From Clostridiales bacterium (GTDB lineage Bacteria > Bacillota > Clostridia > Oscillospirales > CAG-272), in the NCBI GenBank assembly GCA_022791195.1, contig JAAVYP010000031.1, positions 22,553 to 86,552 on the forward strand: 64,000 nt of DNA, given 5' to 3'. Below the pieces are notes generated by a model. That model saw only the letters and a program-made list of their open reading frames with translations. It had not been told where the DNA came from and did no database searches. Positions within the stretch are counted from its first letter, which is position 1; every line of letters begins with the position of its first letter. Positions 52,269-60,131 of the stretch are shown here, piece after piece. The position numbers and the translations under genes were made by a program.

Positions 52269-53226
52269 GCTTTGCGTGGACGAGGCATATGCAGGCGAGC
52301 GCTTGGATCTGTTTTTGGCGGGCACATGCGATTTGACACGCACAGCGGCGCAAAAGCTGATTGAACAAGAGCTTGTGACAGTCAATCACATCCCGCGTGA
52401 TAAAAAATATCGGCTTAGTACCGGTGAGATTGTCCGGTTTGAGCAGCCGGCCCTTGCGCCGCTCGAGGCAGTGCCGCAGGATATTCCGCTTTCGATTGTC
52501 TATGAAGATGATGATGTGATTGTGGTGAACAAGCCAAAAGGTATGGTGGTACACCCAGCCCCCGGACATCTGGACGGAACGCTGGTCAACGCGCTGCTCC
52601 ATCACTGCGCCGGCACATTGTCGGGTATTAACGGGGTGATTCGCCCGGGTATTGTGCACCGGATAGACAAAGACACAAGCGGTCTTTTGCTGGTTGCCAA
52701 AACGGATCGGGCGCATGTGCATTTAGCAGCGCAGATCAAAGAACACAGTCTTGCCCGCTTTTATGAAGCCATTGTGATTGGCCGTATGAAGGAAACAGAG
52801 GGAACCATCAATGCACCCATTGGCAGGAATCCGGCCGATCGAAAAAAAATGGCGGTGCGCGCCGACGGCAGACCGGCGGTAACGCATTATCGGGTCATTC
52901 GCCAATATGATGGGTTTGCACATCTAAAGCTTCAGCTTGAGACAGGCCGGACACATCAGATTCGCGTCCACATGGCGGCTATGGGACGGCCGGTTTTGGG
53001 TGATCTTGTCTATGGAAACGGGAAAAACAGCTTTGAGAAAAAGAATGCTTCGATTTTGTGCGGGCAGTGCCTGCATGCGAAAGCAGTTGGCTTTACCCAT
53101 GTCAATGGAGAGACGCTGTATTTTGAAAGCGACCTGCCTGAATATTTTCAAACGATATTAACGAAATTAAATGGGAATAAGAACGATGAATCCGAACTGG
53201 GCACAGGGGAAAATCATTTTTTCTGA
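52258..53226 (+). CDS. rluD: RluD-like pseudouridine synthase
   Basis: 322 residues. S4 domain (about 15-75) and catalytic domain with HRIDKDTSGLL (catalytic Asp), RFYEAIVIG and ETGRTHQIRVHMAAMGRPVLGD. Follows lspA with overlap, the conserved lspA-rluD order in Firmicutes. Probably modifies 23S rRNA helix 69. Its 3' end overlaps the HAD gene by about 40 bases, an unusually long overlap. Confidence 0.94.
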   Translation: MMTELCVDEAYAGERLDLFLAGTCDLTRTAAQKLIEQELVTVNHIPRDKKYRLSTGEIVRFEQPALAPLEAVPQDIPLSIVYEDDDVIVVNKPKGMVVHPAPGHLDGTLVNALLHHCAGTLSGINGVIRPGIVHRIDKDTSGLLLVAKTDRAHVHLAAQIKEHSLARFYEAIVIGRMKETEGTINAPIGRNPADRKKMAVRADGRPAVTHYRVIRQYDGFAHLKLQLETGRTHQIRVHMAAMGRPVLGDLVYGNGKNSFEKKNASILCGQCLHAKAVGFTHVNGETLYFESDLPEYFQTILTKLNGNKNDESELGTGENHFF

Positions 53227-53923
53227 TATAGATGGCACTTTTTTAGGGATAGACGGCGCGCGGGCTGAAAAAAATTACGAAGCGGTGGCATCGTTTATTC
53301 AGGCCGGCGGCCTTTTCACCTTTAATTCTGGGCGAATGCATTTGGACGGCGTAGTGCCCGAATTTGAGCGCATTGTCAATGCGCCGCAGGTTTTAAGTAA
53401 TGGTGCTTTGATTCGCACGGTGAACGGCGAAATATTGCGAGAGGAATTTTTAGACAATCAGATAGCACAGAGTATTATTTCAATGCTTAGCCAGGTGTTT
53501 TCACCCGATGAAACAGGATATGAGTGTTTTATGGATGAAACCGGCGAGCGGTGTTATAAAGTCTTTTTCTGGGCGAAACCGGAACAAACGGTTCAAATGC
53601 ATCGTATGGTCTATGAGCGGTATGGGGATGAAATCAGCTATTTTTATTCCTGTCCGTCGATTATTGAATTTATGAAAAAGGGCGCCTCAAAAGGCCATGC
53701 GCTTCGGTTTGTCAAGCGCATGTACGAAGAGCAGGGTATACCTTTAACCGCTTATGCGATTGGCGATTATCAAAACGATATTGAAATGTTAAAGTGCGCA
53801 GATGTTGCCTGTTGTCCGGCGAATGCATCGGATGAAGTAAAATCCATTTGCCGGCAAATATTATGTCATCATAGTGAGGGCGCAGTAGCTGATTTGATAG
53901 AACACATTAAAGGGGGAGTATAA
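53186..53923 (+). CDS. HAD-superfamily Cof-type phosphatase
   Basis: 245 residues from the ATG at 53186 (GGGAA ahead; an ATG at 53171 is the alternative). Motif I FSDIDGTFL with catalytic Asp pair, motif II TFNSGR, motif III Lys in KKGASKGHAL, motif IV IGDYQNDIEML. IIB cap, as in sugar-phosphate and nucleotide phosphatases. The substrate cannot be read. Two bases after its stop come the bases before nagA, so amino-sugar phosphate is a possible substrate. Confidence 0.92.
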   Translation: MNPNWAQGKIIFSDIDGTFLGIDGARAEKNYEAVASFIQAGGLFTFNSGRMHLDGVVPEFERIVNAPQVLSNGALIRTVNGEILREEFLDNQIAQSIISMLSQVFSPDETGYECFMDETGERCYKVFFWAKPEQTVQMHRMVYERYGDEISYFYSCPSIIEFMKKGASKGHALRFVKRMYEEQGIPLTAYAIGDYQNDIEMLKCADVACCPANASDEVKSICRQILCHHSEGAVADLIEHIKGGV

Positions 53924-53926
53924 ACG

Positions 53927-55096
53927 ATGAGCACACTCAAAATAACCAACGCAAATCTTTTCGACGCAAAAACAAAGACATTTGTGAAAGGGGCGTTAAT
54001 CGCGCAGGACGGGATTATTACTGAGATCACCAGCGAACTGACCGATGCGGATGCCATTGACCTCGGCGGAAAATATGTGCTGCCCGGCATGGTGGATATA
54101 CATACGCACGGCCGCGCCGGCTATGACTTTGATTCGGCCACGGTCGAGCAGTTTCATGAGATGCAAAGAGCCTATGCCAAAGCAGGTACAACTACCGTTA
54201 TGGCGACCATTGCCTCGGCTCCTATGGCGCAGATTGAGCAATATGTGGCGAATTGCAAAGAGACAAATGCACAGCCGCTGGCTGAATGCGCCGCTTCGAT
54301 TGCGGGCATTCATTTTGAAGGACGGTATTTAAATCCTTCCAAAAGAGGTGCGCACAATGCTGAATTGCTGGCCGCCTTAGATGAAAAGGAGCTGGAAGGT
54401 CTTCTGAATCAAATGAAACCCCTGCCGGTGCATTTAACGGCGGCTGTAGAAATGGAAAACGGAGAAGCGTTTACTAAAAAAGCTGTTTCAATGGGCGCTA
54501 CAGTTTCGCTTGGCCATACCGAGGCAACCATGCAGCAGGCCGCTGAGGCGCTGACATGGGGCGTGACCGGCTTTACGCACACCTTTAATGCGATGTCGCC
54601 GGTTCACCATCGGAATCCGGGTACTATGTTAGCTTCGCTTTTACTGGATGATGCATGGAGCGAGGTCATTTGCGACGGGTTCCATGTTTGCCCTGAAATG
54701 GTGCTGTTGCTGCATCGCGAAAAACCGGAGGGCAAGTTGGTTCTGATTTCGGATTCCATGGCGGCTACCGGCTGTCCGGATGGCGATGATTATTCCATTG
54801 CCGGCATGCCGGTTTCGGTGAAAGACGGAAAGGCTTATACCTCGGACGGTGCGATTGCGGGCAGTACGCTGAACTTGTTTGATGGCATGAAAAATTATGC
54901 CCGTTTTGCAGGCATCAGCATAGAAGAAGCCATTCTGCATGGATCGTTGTACCCGGCGCAAATGGTTGGTATAGACGGCCAGTGCGGCTCTATCGAAGTG
55001 GGCAAGCGTGCTGATTTGCTGGTTGTGGACAATCTGAACCCAGAGGATATGCCGCTTGTCGATGTCTTTGCCAATGGATATCAGCTCAACAAATAA
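53927..55096 (+). CDS. nagA: NagA, N-acetylglucosamine-6-phosphate deacetylase
   Basis: 389 residues. Amidohydrolase barrel: DIHTHGRAGYDF, IHFEGRYLN, LGHTEATMQQ, THTFNAM and ISDSMAATG with the catalytic Asp. Removes acetate from GlcNAc-6-P in wall recycling and amino-sugar use. nagB is not adjacent. Starts three bases after the HAD stop with GGGGGAG inside the HAD end, so it is coupled. Confidence 0.95.
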   Translation: MSTLKITNANLFDAKTKTFVKGALIAQDGIITEITSELTDADAIDLGGKYVLPGMVDIHTHGRAGYDFDSATVEQFHEMQRAYAKAGTTTVMATIASAPMAQIEQYVANCKETNAQPLAECAASIAGIHFEGRYLNPSKRGAHNAELLAALDEKELEGLLNQMKPLPVHLTAAVEMENGEAFTKKAVSMGATVSLGHTEATMQQAAEALTWGVTGFTHTFNAMSPVHHRNPGTMLASLLLDDAWSEVICDGFHVCPEMVLLLHREKPEGKLVLISDSMAATGCPDGDDYSIAGMPVSVKDGKAYTSDGAIAGSTLNLFDGMKNYARFAGISIEEAILHGSLYPAQMVGIDGQCGSIEVGKRADLLVVDNLNPEDMPLVDVFANGYQLNK

Positions 55097-55162
55097 AAGC
55101 ATTATAGAGGAGTAAAGTTTGAAAATAACGTACCATTGAAATGGGAAGTTAATTGTTTTCAG

Positions 55163-55220
55163 ACATGATAGCGCCTTCCGCTTCTGGCGGGGGCGCATTT
55201 CGCAGACAGCGAAATCGACA
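55163..55220 (+). repeat. Hairpins in the metG leader
   Basis: GCGCC...GGGGCGC-type stem (about 55172-55190) followed by TTTCGC-AGACA-GCGAAA (55199-55215), upstream of AGAAAGGCAGGG and the metG ATG. No T run, T-box or SAM-aptamer sequence. Confidence 0.5.
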
Positions 55221-55249
55221 CAAATGAAGAGAAAGGCAGGGCCATATTT

Positions 55250-57193
55250 ATGGAAAAAGAGAAGTTTTATTTAACTACAGCGATTGCATATGCCTCTCAA
55301 AAACCCCATATCGGCAATGTGTATGAAATTATTTTAGCCGACACGATCGCGCGTTATAAAAAGCAGCGCGGTTATGATGTTTATCTGTGCACCGGAACCG
55401 ACGAGCATGGTCAGAAAATCGAAGATTTAGCGCAGCAAAAGGGCGTCACACCGCAGGAATATGTCAACGGTGTGTCTGACGAAATCAAACGGATTTGGCG
55501 TAGCATGAACACGTGCTTCGACACGTTTATACGCACGACCGATGATTTCCATGTGCAGAGTGTACAGAAGTTGTTTAAGCAGCTGTATGATCAAGGGGAT
55601 ATTTATAAAGATAAATACGAGGGATGGTACTGCGTGCCCTGTGAGTCTTTTTTCACAGAAACGCAGGCAAAGGACGGCCTTTGTCCCGACTGTGGCCGCC
55701 CAGTCAAACGTACTGAAGAAGAGGCTTATTTCTTTAAAATGAGCCGTTATGCTGATCGGCTGATGGAGCATATCGAAAAAAATCCTGACTTTATTGAGCC
55801 CGAGTCAAGAAAAAAGGAAATGATCAACAATTTTCTAAAACCGGGTCTGCAGGATTTATGTGTTTCCCGTTCCTCCTTTAAATGGGGTATCCCGGTTTCG
55901 TTTGATGATAAGCATGTGATTTATGTGTGGATTGATGCTCTTTCCAATTATATAACAGCGCTTGGTTATGACAAAGAGCAGCCGGGTGAAAATTTCAAAA
56001 AATATTGGCCTTGTGATGTGCATATCGTGGGCAAGGATATTATGCGTTTTCATACCATCTATTGGCCTATTATTTTGATGGCGCTTGGCTTGCCGCTTCC
56101 TAAGAAAATTTTTGGCCACGGATGGCTGAATTTCGGCAGCGATAAAATGAGCAAATCGAAGGGCAATGTTATTTATTCAGATGATTTGCTGCCTCTTTTG
56201 GGTGTTGATGGCGTCAGACATTATGTGCTGTCTGAAATGCCTTATGCGGCGGACGGCTCTATCACCTATGAAGCGATGATCAGCCGGTACAATACCGATT
56301 TGGCCAACAATTTGGGCAACCTTGTGAATCGTACCGCTGCCATGACCAAAAAATATTTTGGTTCTGTCATTCCGGAGCCTGGCGCACAGACAGAATTGGA
56401 TCGGGATTTAAAAGAAACCGCAAGCAAAGCGGCTGCCTTGGTGCAGGAGCGGTTAGATTCTTATCATGTCGCTGATGCGCTGGAAGAAGTGTTCGCCCTA
56501 TTCAGACGGGCCAATAAGTATATTGATGAGACGGCTCCCTGGCTGTTGGCCAAAGACGAGGCAAACAAGGCGCGTTTGGGGACAGTCATTTATAATCTTT
56601 TAGAGGTGATTCGCATTGGCGCGGTGCTCTTGGCGTCGTTTTTACCTGAAAGTGCCGAAAAGATTTTAGCTCTGTTGGGCGGCGCTGAATCGGCGTGGGA
56701 AAGCGCGTTTTCATTTGGTGCCTTAGTCCCCGGTGTCCACATTGGTGAGCCGGCCGTGCTGTTTGCAAGATTGGATGAAGAAGCTGTTCTTGCTGATATA
56801 CAAGCAAAAAAACAAGCGCAGCATGAAAGCGCTGAAGAAAAAAAGCCAGAAGGCACGGCGCATGAAGGCTTGGCACTAATTTCGATTGATCAGTTTATGC
56901 AACTTGAGCTGCGGTCTGCACAGATTGTGGCGTGCGAACCGGTGCCGCGTGCTAAAAAACTGCTGAAACTGCAAGTGGATCTTGGTTTTGAAACAAGACA
57001 GATTGTCTCGGGTATAGCCGCTCACTATGGCCCGGACGATTTGATTGGCAAAAAAGTGATTGTGGTGGCCAATCTGGCTCCTGCGAAATTATGCGGCGTG
57101 GAAAGCCAAGGCATGCTGCTGGCCGCTGGTGAAGATCCCATTCGTGTTGTTTTCCTCGATCCGGAAACGCCGAATGGCGAGAGGATTCGATAG
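55250..57193 (+). CDS. metG: Methionyl-tRNA synthetase
   Basis: 647 residues. Class I: PHIGNVYE signature 1, zinc ligands CVPC and CPDC (so the Cys-containing class), DKMSKSKGN signature 2, and a C-terminal tRNA-binding/dimerisation OB domain (about 540-647, FMQLELRSAQIVACE, VSGIAAHY, KLCGVESQGMLLAA) joined by a Lys/Glu linker. Charges initiator and elongator tRNA-Met. Ten bases before tatD, the usual metG-tatD order. Confidence 0.97.
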   Translation: MEKEKFYLTTAIAYASQKPHIGNVYEIILADTIARYKKQRGYDVYLCTGTDEHGQKIEDLAQQKGVTPQEYVNGVSDEIKRIWRSMNTCFDTFIRTTDDFHVQSVQKLFKQLYDQGDIYKDKYEGWYCVPCESFFTETQAKDGLCPDCGRPVKRTEEEAYFFKMSRYADRLMEHIEKNPDFIEPESRKKEMINNFLKPGLQDLCVSRSSFKWGIPVSFDDKHVIYVWIDALSNYITALGYDKEQPGENFKKYWPCDVHIVGKDIMRFHTIYWPIILMALGLPLPKKIFGHGWLNFGSDKMSKSKGNVIYSDDLLPLLGVDGVRHYVLSEMPYAADGSITYEAMISRYNTDLANNLGNLVNRTAAMTKKYFGSVIPEPGAQTELDRDLKETASKAAALVQERLDSYHVADALEEVFALFRRANKYIDETAPWLLAKDEANKARLGTVIYNLLEVIRIGAVLLASFLPESAEKILALLGGAESAWESAFSFGALVPGVHIGEPAVLFARLDEEAVLADIQAKKQAQHESAEEKKPEGTAHEGLALISIDQFMQLELRSAQIVACEPVPRAKKLLKLQVDLGFETRQIVSGIAAHYGPDDLIGKKVIVVANLAPAKLCGVESQGMLLAAGEDPIRVVFLDPETPNGERIR

Positions 57194-57202
57194 GATAAAG
57201 AC

Positions 57203-57988
57203 ATGAAGATATTTGATTCACACGCACATTATGATGATTTGCGTTTTGAAACAGAATATGAGGGAGGGCGGTCTGCCGCCCTTTCTTATGTGTTTTCTCA
57301 CCAGGTTCATCGTATTGTCAACGTGGGCGCGAATATTCCCACATCGATTGAAAGCACAGCGCTTGCCGCACAGTACGATGGCATTTTTGCGGCGGTAGGC
57401 ATACATCCATGCGATTGCGGAAAAAGCGGAACGCTGGCATACGAGATGAATGAAATCAAGCGGCTGGCCAAGGAACCTAAGGTAGTGGCTTTAGGTGAAA
57501 CGGGTCTTGATTATCATTATACACGAGAAAACGAACAACAGCAGCATGCATACTTTCATGCGCACTTAACGCTGGCGGAAGAATTGGGCCTGCCGGTGAT
57601 TGTGCATGACAGAGAAGCGCATGGAGACAGTCTTGCTATTGTCAAAGAACATCCGGGTGTGCAGGGCGTGTTTCACAGCTTTTCAGGCAGCAAAGAATTG
57701 GCAGAGGAACTGTTTCGGCTCGGATGGATTGTTTCGTTTTCAGGGGTCGTTACCTTTAAAAATGCAGCGCGCATGCAAGAGGTGGTAGCAAGTGTTCCGC
57801 TTGATAAAATGATGATAGAGACTGATTGTCCCTATCTGACGCCTCATCCGCATCGGGGGGAGCTGAATCATTCCGATTACCTGGTCTATACCATTGACAA
57901 AATTGCGCAGATTAAGGGGGAAACTCCCGAACGGGTAGCCGAGGTGACGTATCAAAACGCTTGCCGCTTTTATCATCTGAACCCGTAA
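57203..57988 (+). CDS. tatD: TatD-family metal-dependent DNase
   Basis: 261 residues. Amidohydrolase-like: DSHAHYD, IHPCD, GETGLDYHY, VHDREAH, HSFSGS and ETDCPYLTP with metal-binding His, Glu and Asp. 3'-5' exonuclease activity on DNA is known for the family, in repair. TAGGATAAAG upstream; terminator follows. Confidence 0.94.
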   Translation: MKIFDSHAHYDDLRFETEYEGGRSAALSYVFSHQVHRIVNVGANIPTSIESTALAAQYDGIFAAVGIHPCDCGKSGTLAYEMNEIKRLAKEPKVVALGETGLDYHYTRENEQQQHAYFHAHLTLAEELGLPVIVHDREAHGDSLAIVKEHPGVQGVFHSFSGSKELAEELFRLGWIVSFSGVVTFKNAARMQEVVASVPLDKMMIETDCPYLTPHPHRGELNHSDYLVYTIDKIAQIKGETPERVAEVTYQNACRFYHLNP

Positions 57989-57991
57989 AAC

Positions 57992-58027
57992 AAAAAACCA
58001 CAGGGAAGCGCATCCCTGTGGTTTTTT
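57992..58027 (+). terminator. Intrinsic terminator of metG-tatD
   Basis: Stem AAAAAACCACAGGGA / TCCCTGTGGTTTTTT with a 6-nt loop. Confidence 0.93.
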
Positions 58028-58040
58028 ATAGAGTCAATAT

Positions 58041-58077
58041 ATAAAAATGAGTTACCTTTTTTCAAAAAGGTAACTCA
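58041..58077 (-). terminator. Intrinsic terminator of rpsT
   Basis: Perfect 14-bp arms TGAGTTACCTTTTT / AAAAAGGTAACTCA; in the leftward direction it is followed by TTTTTAT. Confidence 0.85.
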
Positions 58078-58096
58078 AAATACAATTTGTATTACT

Positions 58097-58360
58097 TTAC
58101 GCCATTTTGTTCAGCGCAACGGTATACTGGCTCTTTTTTCTGGCCGCTTTATTCTTGTGCAGAATGCCTTTGGTTACAGCTTTGTCGGTCATAACGACAG
58201 CCTCTTTGTAAGCGGCCTCAGCAGCAGCTTTATCACCTGCGTCAACAGCTGCTTTCAGTTTTTTGCATGATGTTTTCAGTGCGGTTTTAAAAGCTTTATT
58301 CTGTGCTGCTTTTGTTGCATTAACAAGAATTCTTTTCTTAGCAGATTTGATATTTGCCAT
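58097..58360 (-). CDS. rpsT: 30S ribosomal protein S20
   Basis: 87 residues, Lys/Ala-rich three-helix protein: MANIKSAKKRI start, TALKTSCKKLKAAV, TDKAVTKGILHKNKAARKKS. Binds 16S rRNA at the body of the 30S subunit. AAGGGAG upstream. A single-gene unit with its own promoter and a leader of about 100 bases containing a GC-rich hairpin (CAGCG...CGCTG). Confidence 0.96.
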   Translation of the reverse strand: MANIKSAKKRILVNATKAAQNKAFKTALKTSCKKLKAAVDAGDKAAAEAAYKEAVVMTDKAVTKGILHKNKAARKKSQYTVALNKMA

Positions 58361-58462
58361 TCTGAATCTCCCTTAATATAAATAACTTCATGATATATCG
58401 TAAGGAGCGTCCAGCGCTGAGAGGGTCGCCGCTGCACCTTGCGTTCATACATTTACTTCAAT

Positions 58463-58491
58463 ATCATATCATACAAATTGCCGAAATGCAA
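58463..58491 (-). promoter_or_regulatory. Promoter of rpsT
   Basis: Minus strand TTGCAT, 17-bp spacer, TATGAT. Confidence 0.78.
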
Positions 58492-58512
58492 GTTTTTTCA
58501 TGAAAAAACTTG
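58489..58512. repeat. 24-bp perfect palindrome at the rpsT promoter edge
   Basis: CAAGTTTTTTCA/TGAAAAAACTTG. It touches the -35 hexamer of rpsT and may be an operator, or a terminator for the upstream esterase gene read leftward (arms rich in T). Confidence 0.55.
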
Positions 58513-58563
58513 TAAAGTGAAATTAGTATAAAAAATCATTTTAACAATTTTGCACCAATCATT

Positions 58564-59667
58564 TTATTGCGTGCGAAACACTTGCTTCAGCACTGTTTCA
58601 ATTTGTTCTGCCATATACATAAAGCCTAAATCATTTGGATGGGCGCCATCAACCGTTTCGCTGTTTCCGCCGTGTTTTAAAAAGAATTCCTCGCCATTGA
58701 TAAACCATACATTTTTGTCTGCGCGTTTTAGTGCGTTTTGGTAATTTGTTTCTATAATACTGCGTCGCATTTTTCCCTCTGGCGACAGTGGCGTCTGAGG
58801 GCGGGAAATCATGATGACAGGCAAATCCGGCCTTTGAGCGCGAACGCGAAGAAAGAAGCGTTCATGTGTGTTTTGCAGATGTTCAACAGTCGGTGCATTA
58901 TGATCATAGTCGTAAACAAAAACCGACATGGGCAAATTTGCGATATAATCGGCCATCGCGTCTTCGCCTTTTGCATTGCCGGAAAAACCTAAATTGATAA
59001 AATCACAGTCCAGATCGCGCGCGATTATGCTCTGATAGGCGTTTCCCGGACGCGAGGCGCATCCCCCTTGTGTGATAGAGGAACCATAGAATACGATTGG
59101 TTTTGTATACCGGTATTCAGTAGGACTTTGAATCGCTGATCCGTTTTTCAACCCAATCTGAAGCGAACGCACTCCGCTATATAACGGAAAATGTATGGTG
59201 ATATCGCGCATGGAGTACTCGGTTTCTCCGGTTAGCAATCTCATATTAATGCGGGATTCATATATACAGGTATCGGCAACATCTCGTGGAGGGATAAAGG
59301 TTCCGCTGTATCGATTTTCTCCTTTATCAAGATAATAAAGATCAAACCCTGCGCTGCCGCACAATGTCATATGCGGCATGTTTTCTACGCGGTGCAGCTT
59401 CGCGCGGATTGTAATAAATGGAGAATTCGTGCGGAATCGAATACGACCGCCTGCCGTATGAGCGTTGAGAACAGATACCCCATCGCTCACGGCACCGGCA
59501 ATATGTGTGGGCATGCGTAAAAATGTACCGCCGGTTTGAGCCGGCGTGAGTAACCCGTAAATTCGGAAAGGGGCTTCGGTACTATCCCAAAATGTTGTAT
59601 CTGTATCAATTTTATTTTCATTGGTTTGGAAATTTTGATCAATCTGTTCAATCTTTGTTTGTTTCAT
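58564..59667 (-). CDS. GxDLY/SGNH-type esterase
   Basis: 367 residues from the ATG at 59667 (GGAG eight bases upstream). N-terminal jelly-roll-like domain (about 25-175) with the GFDLY motif, then an SGNH hydrolase domain: block I YGSSITQGG with the nucleophile Ser, GFSGNAKGE, and DGAHPND with catalytic Asp and His. Family members act on acylated sugars or are of unknown substrate; no signal peptide, so it is probably cytosolic. Own promoter. Confidence 0.88.
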   Translation of the reverse strand: MKQTKIEQIDQNFQTNENKIDTDTTFWDSTEAPFRIYGLLTPAQTGGTFLRMPTHIAGAVSDGVSVLNAHTAGGRIRFRTNSPFITIRAKLHRVENMPHMTLCGSAGFDLYYLDKGENRYSGTFIPPRDVADTCIYESRINMRLLTGETEYSMRDITIHFPLYSGVRSLQIGLKNGSAIQSPTEYRYTKPIVFYGSSITQGGCASRPGNAYQSIIARDLDCDFINLGFSGNAKGEDAMADYIANLPMSVFVYDYDHNAPTVEHLQNTHERFFLRVRAQRPDLPVIMISRPQTPLSPEGKMRRSIIETNYQNALKRADKNVWFINGEEFFLKHGGNSETVDGAHPNDLGFMYMAEQIETVLKQVFRTQ

Positions 59668-59742
59668 GCGAATCTCCGTTTTGCTGTTTTTCGTAGTAGC
59701 GTATGTGTTTATCATGCAGTGAATGATCATGCTTCTGTGCGC

Positions 59743-59771
59743 ATTATAGCAAATTCCTTTTGATTTAGCAA
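59743..59771 (-). promoter_or_regulatory. Promoter of the SGNH esterase gene
   Basis: Minus strand TTGCTA, 17-bp spacer, TATAAT. Confidence 0.78.
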
Positions 59772-59812
59772 GAAATCTTAGACGAATATTCCATATAGTT
59801 TTCAAATTACCC

Positions 59813-59841
59813 TTGACATGGCAAATTTGTTGTGGTAAACT
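59813..59841 (+). promoter_or_regulatory. Promoter of rpoB-rpoC
   Basis: TTGACA, 17-bp spacer, TAAACT. Divergent from the esterase promoter with 41 bases between the two. Confidence 0.78.
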
Positions 59842-60131
59842 AAACAATATTATTATCCTCGGGGATTATCGGCATTTTTGCAAAATAAGCTGCTTCTTCG
59901 GTGGATATTTGCTCTACTAATTATTATAAAATTTAGCGAATAAAGGTGAAAAACAAATTGCGGTGTACCCGATTAAATGAGGTGCTCGCTTTTACAGTTG
60001 GATAACGCCCGGCTTATAATTTACCAGTAACCAGCTTGGTATAGGAGAGGGAATGTTAATTAATTGTAAATTCGAGAGACGTCATTTCATTGGTATACCC
60101 GTTTTTATTGTTGAAATGGAGGAACAAAGCA
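59842..60131 (+). other. Long rpoB leader
   Basis: About 285 bases without a gene between promoter and rpoB. It contains a weak stem TACCA...TGGTA near 60023-60042 and a GGAGAGGG-like site at about 60045-60052 that is not followed by a clear reading frame. No terminator or known riboswitch consensus was seen. Confidence 0.45.
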
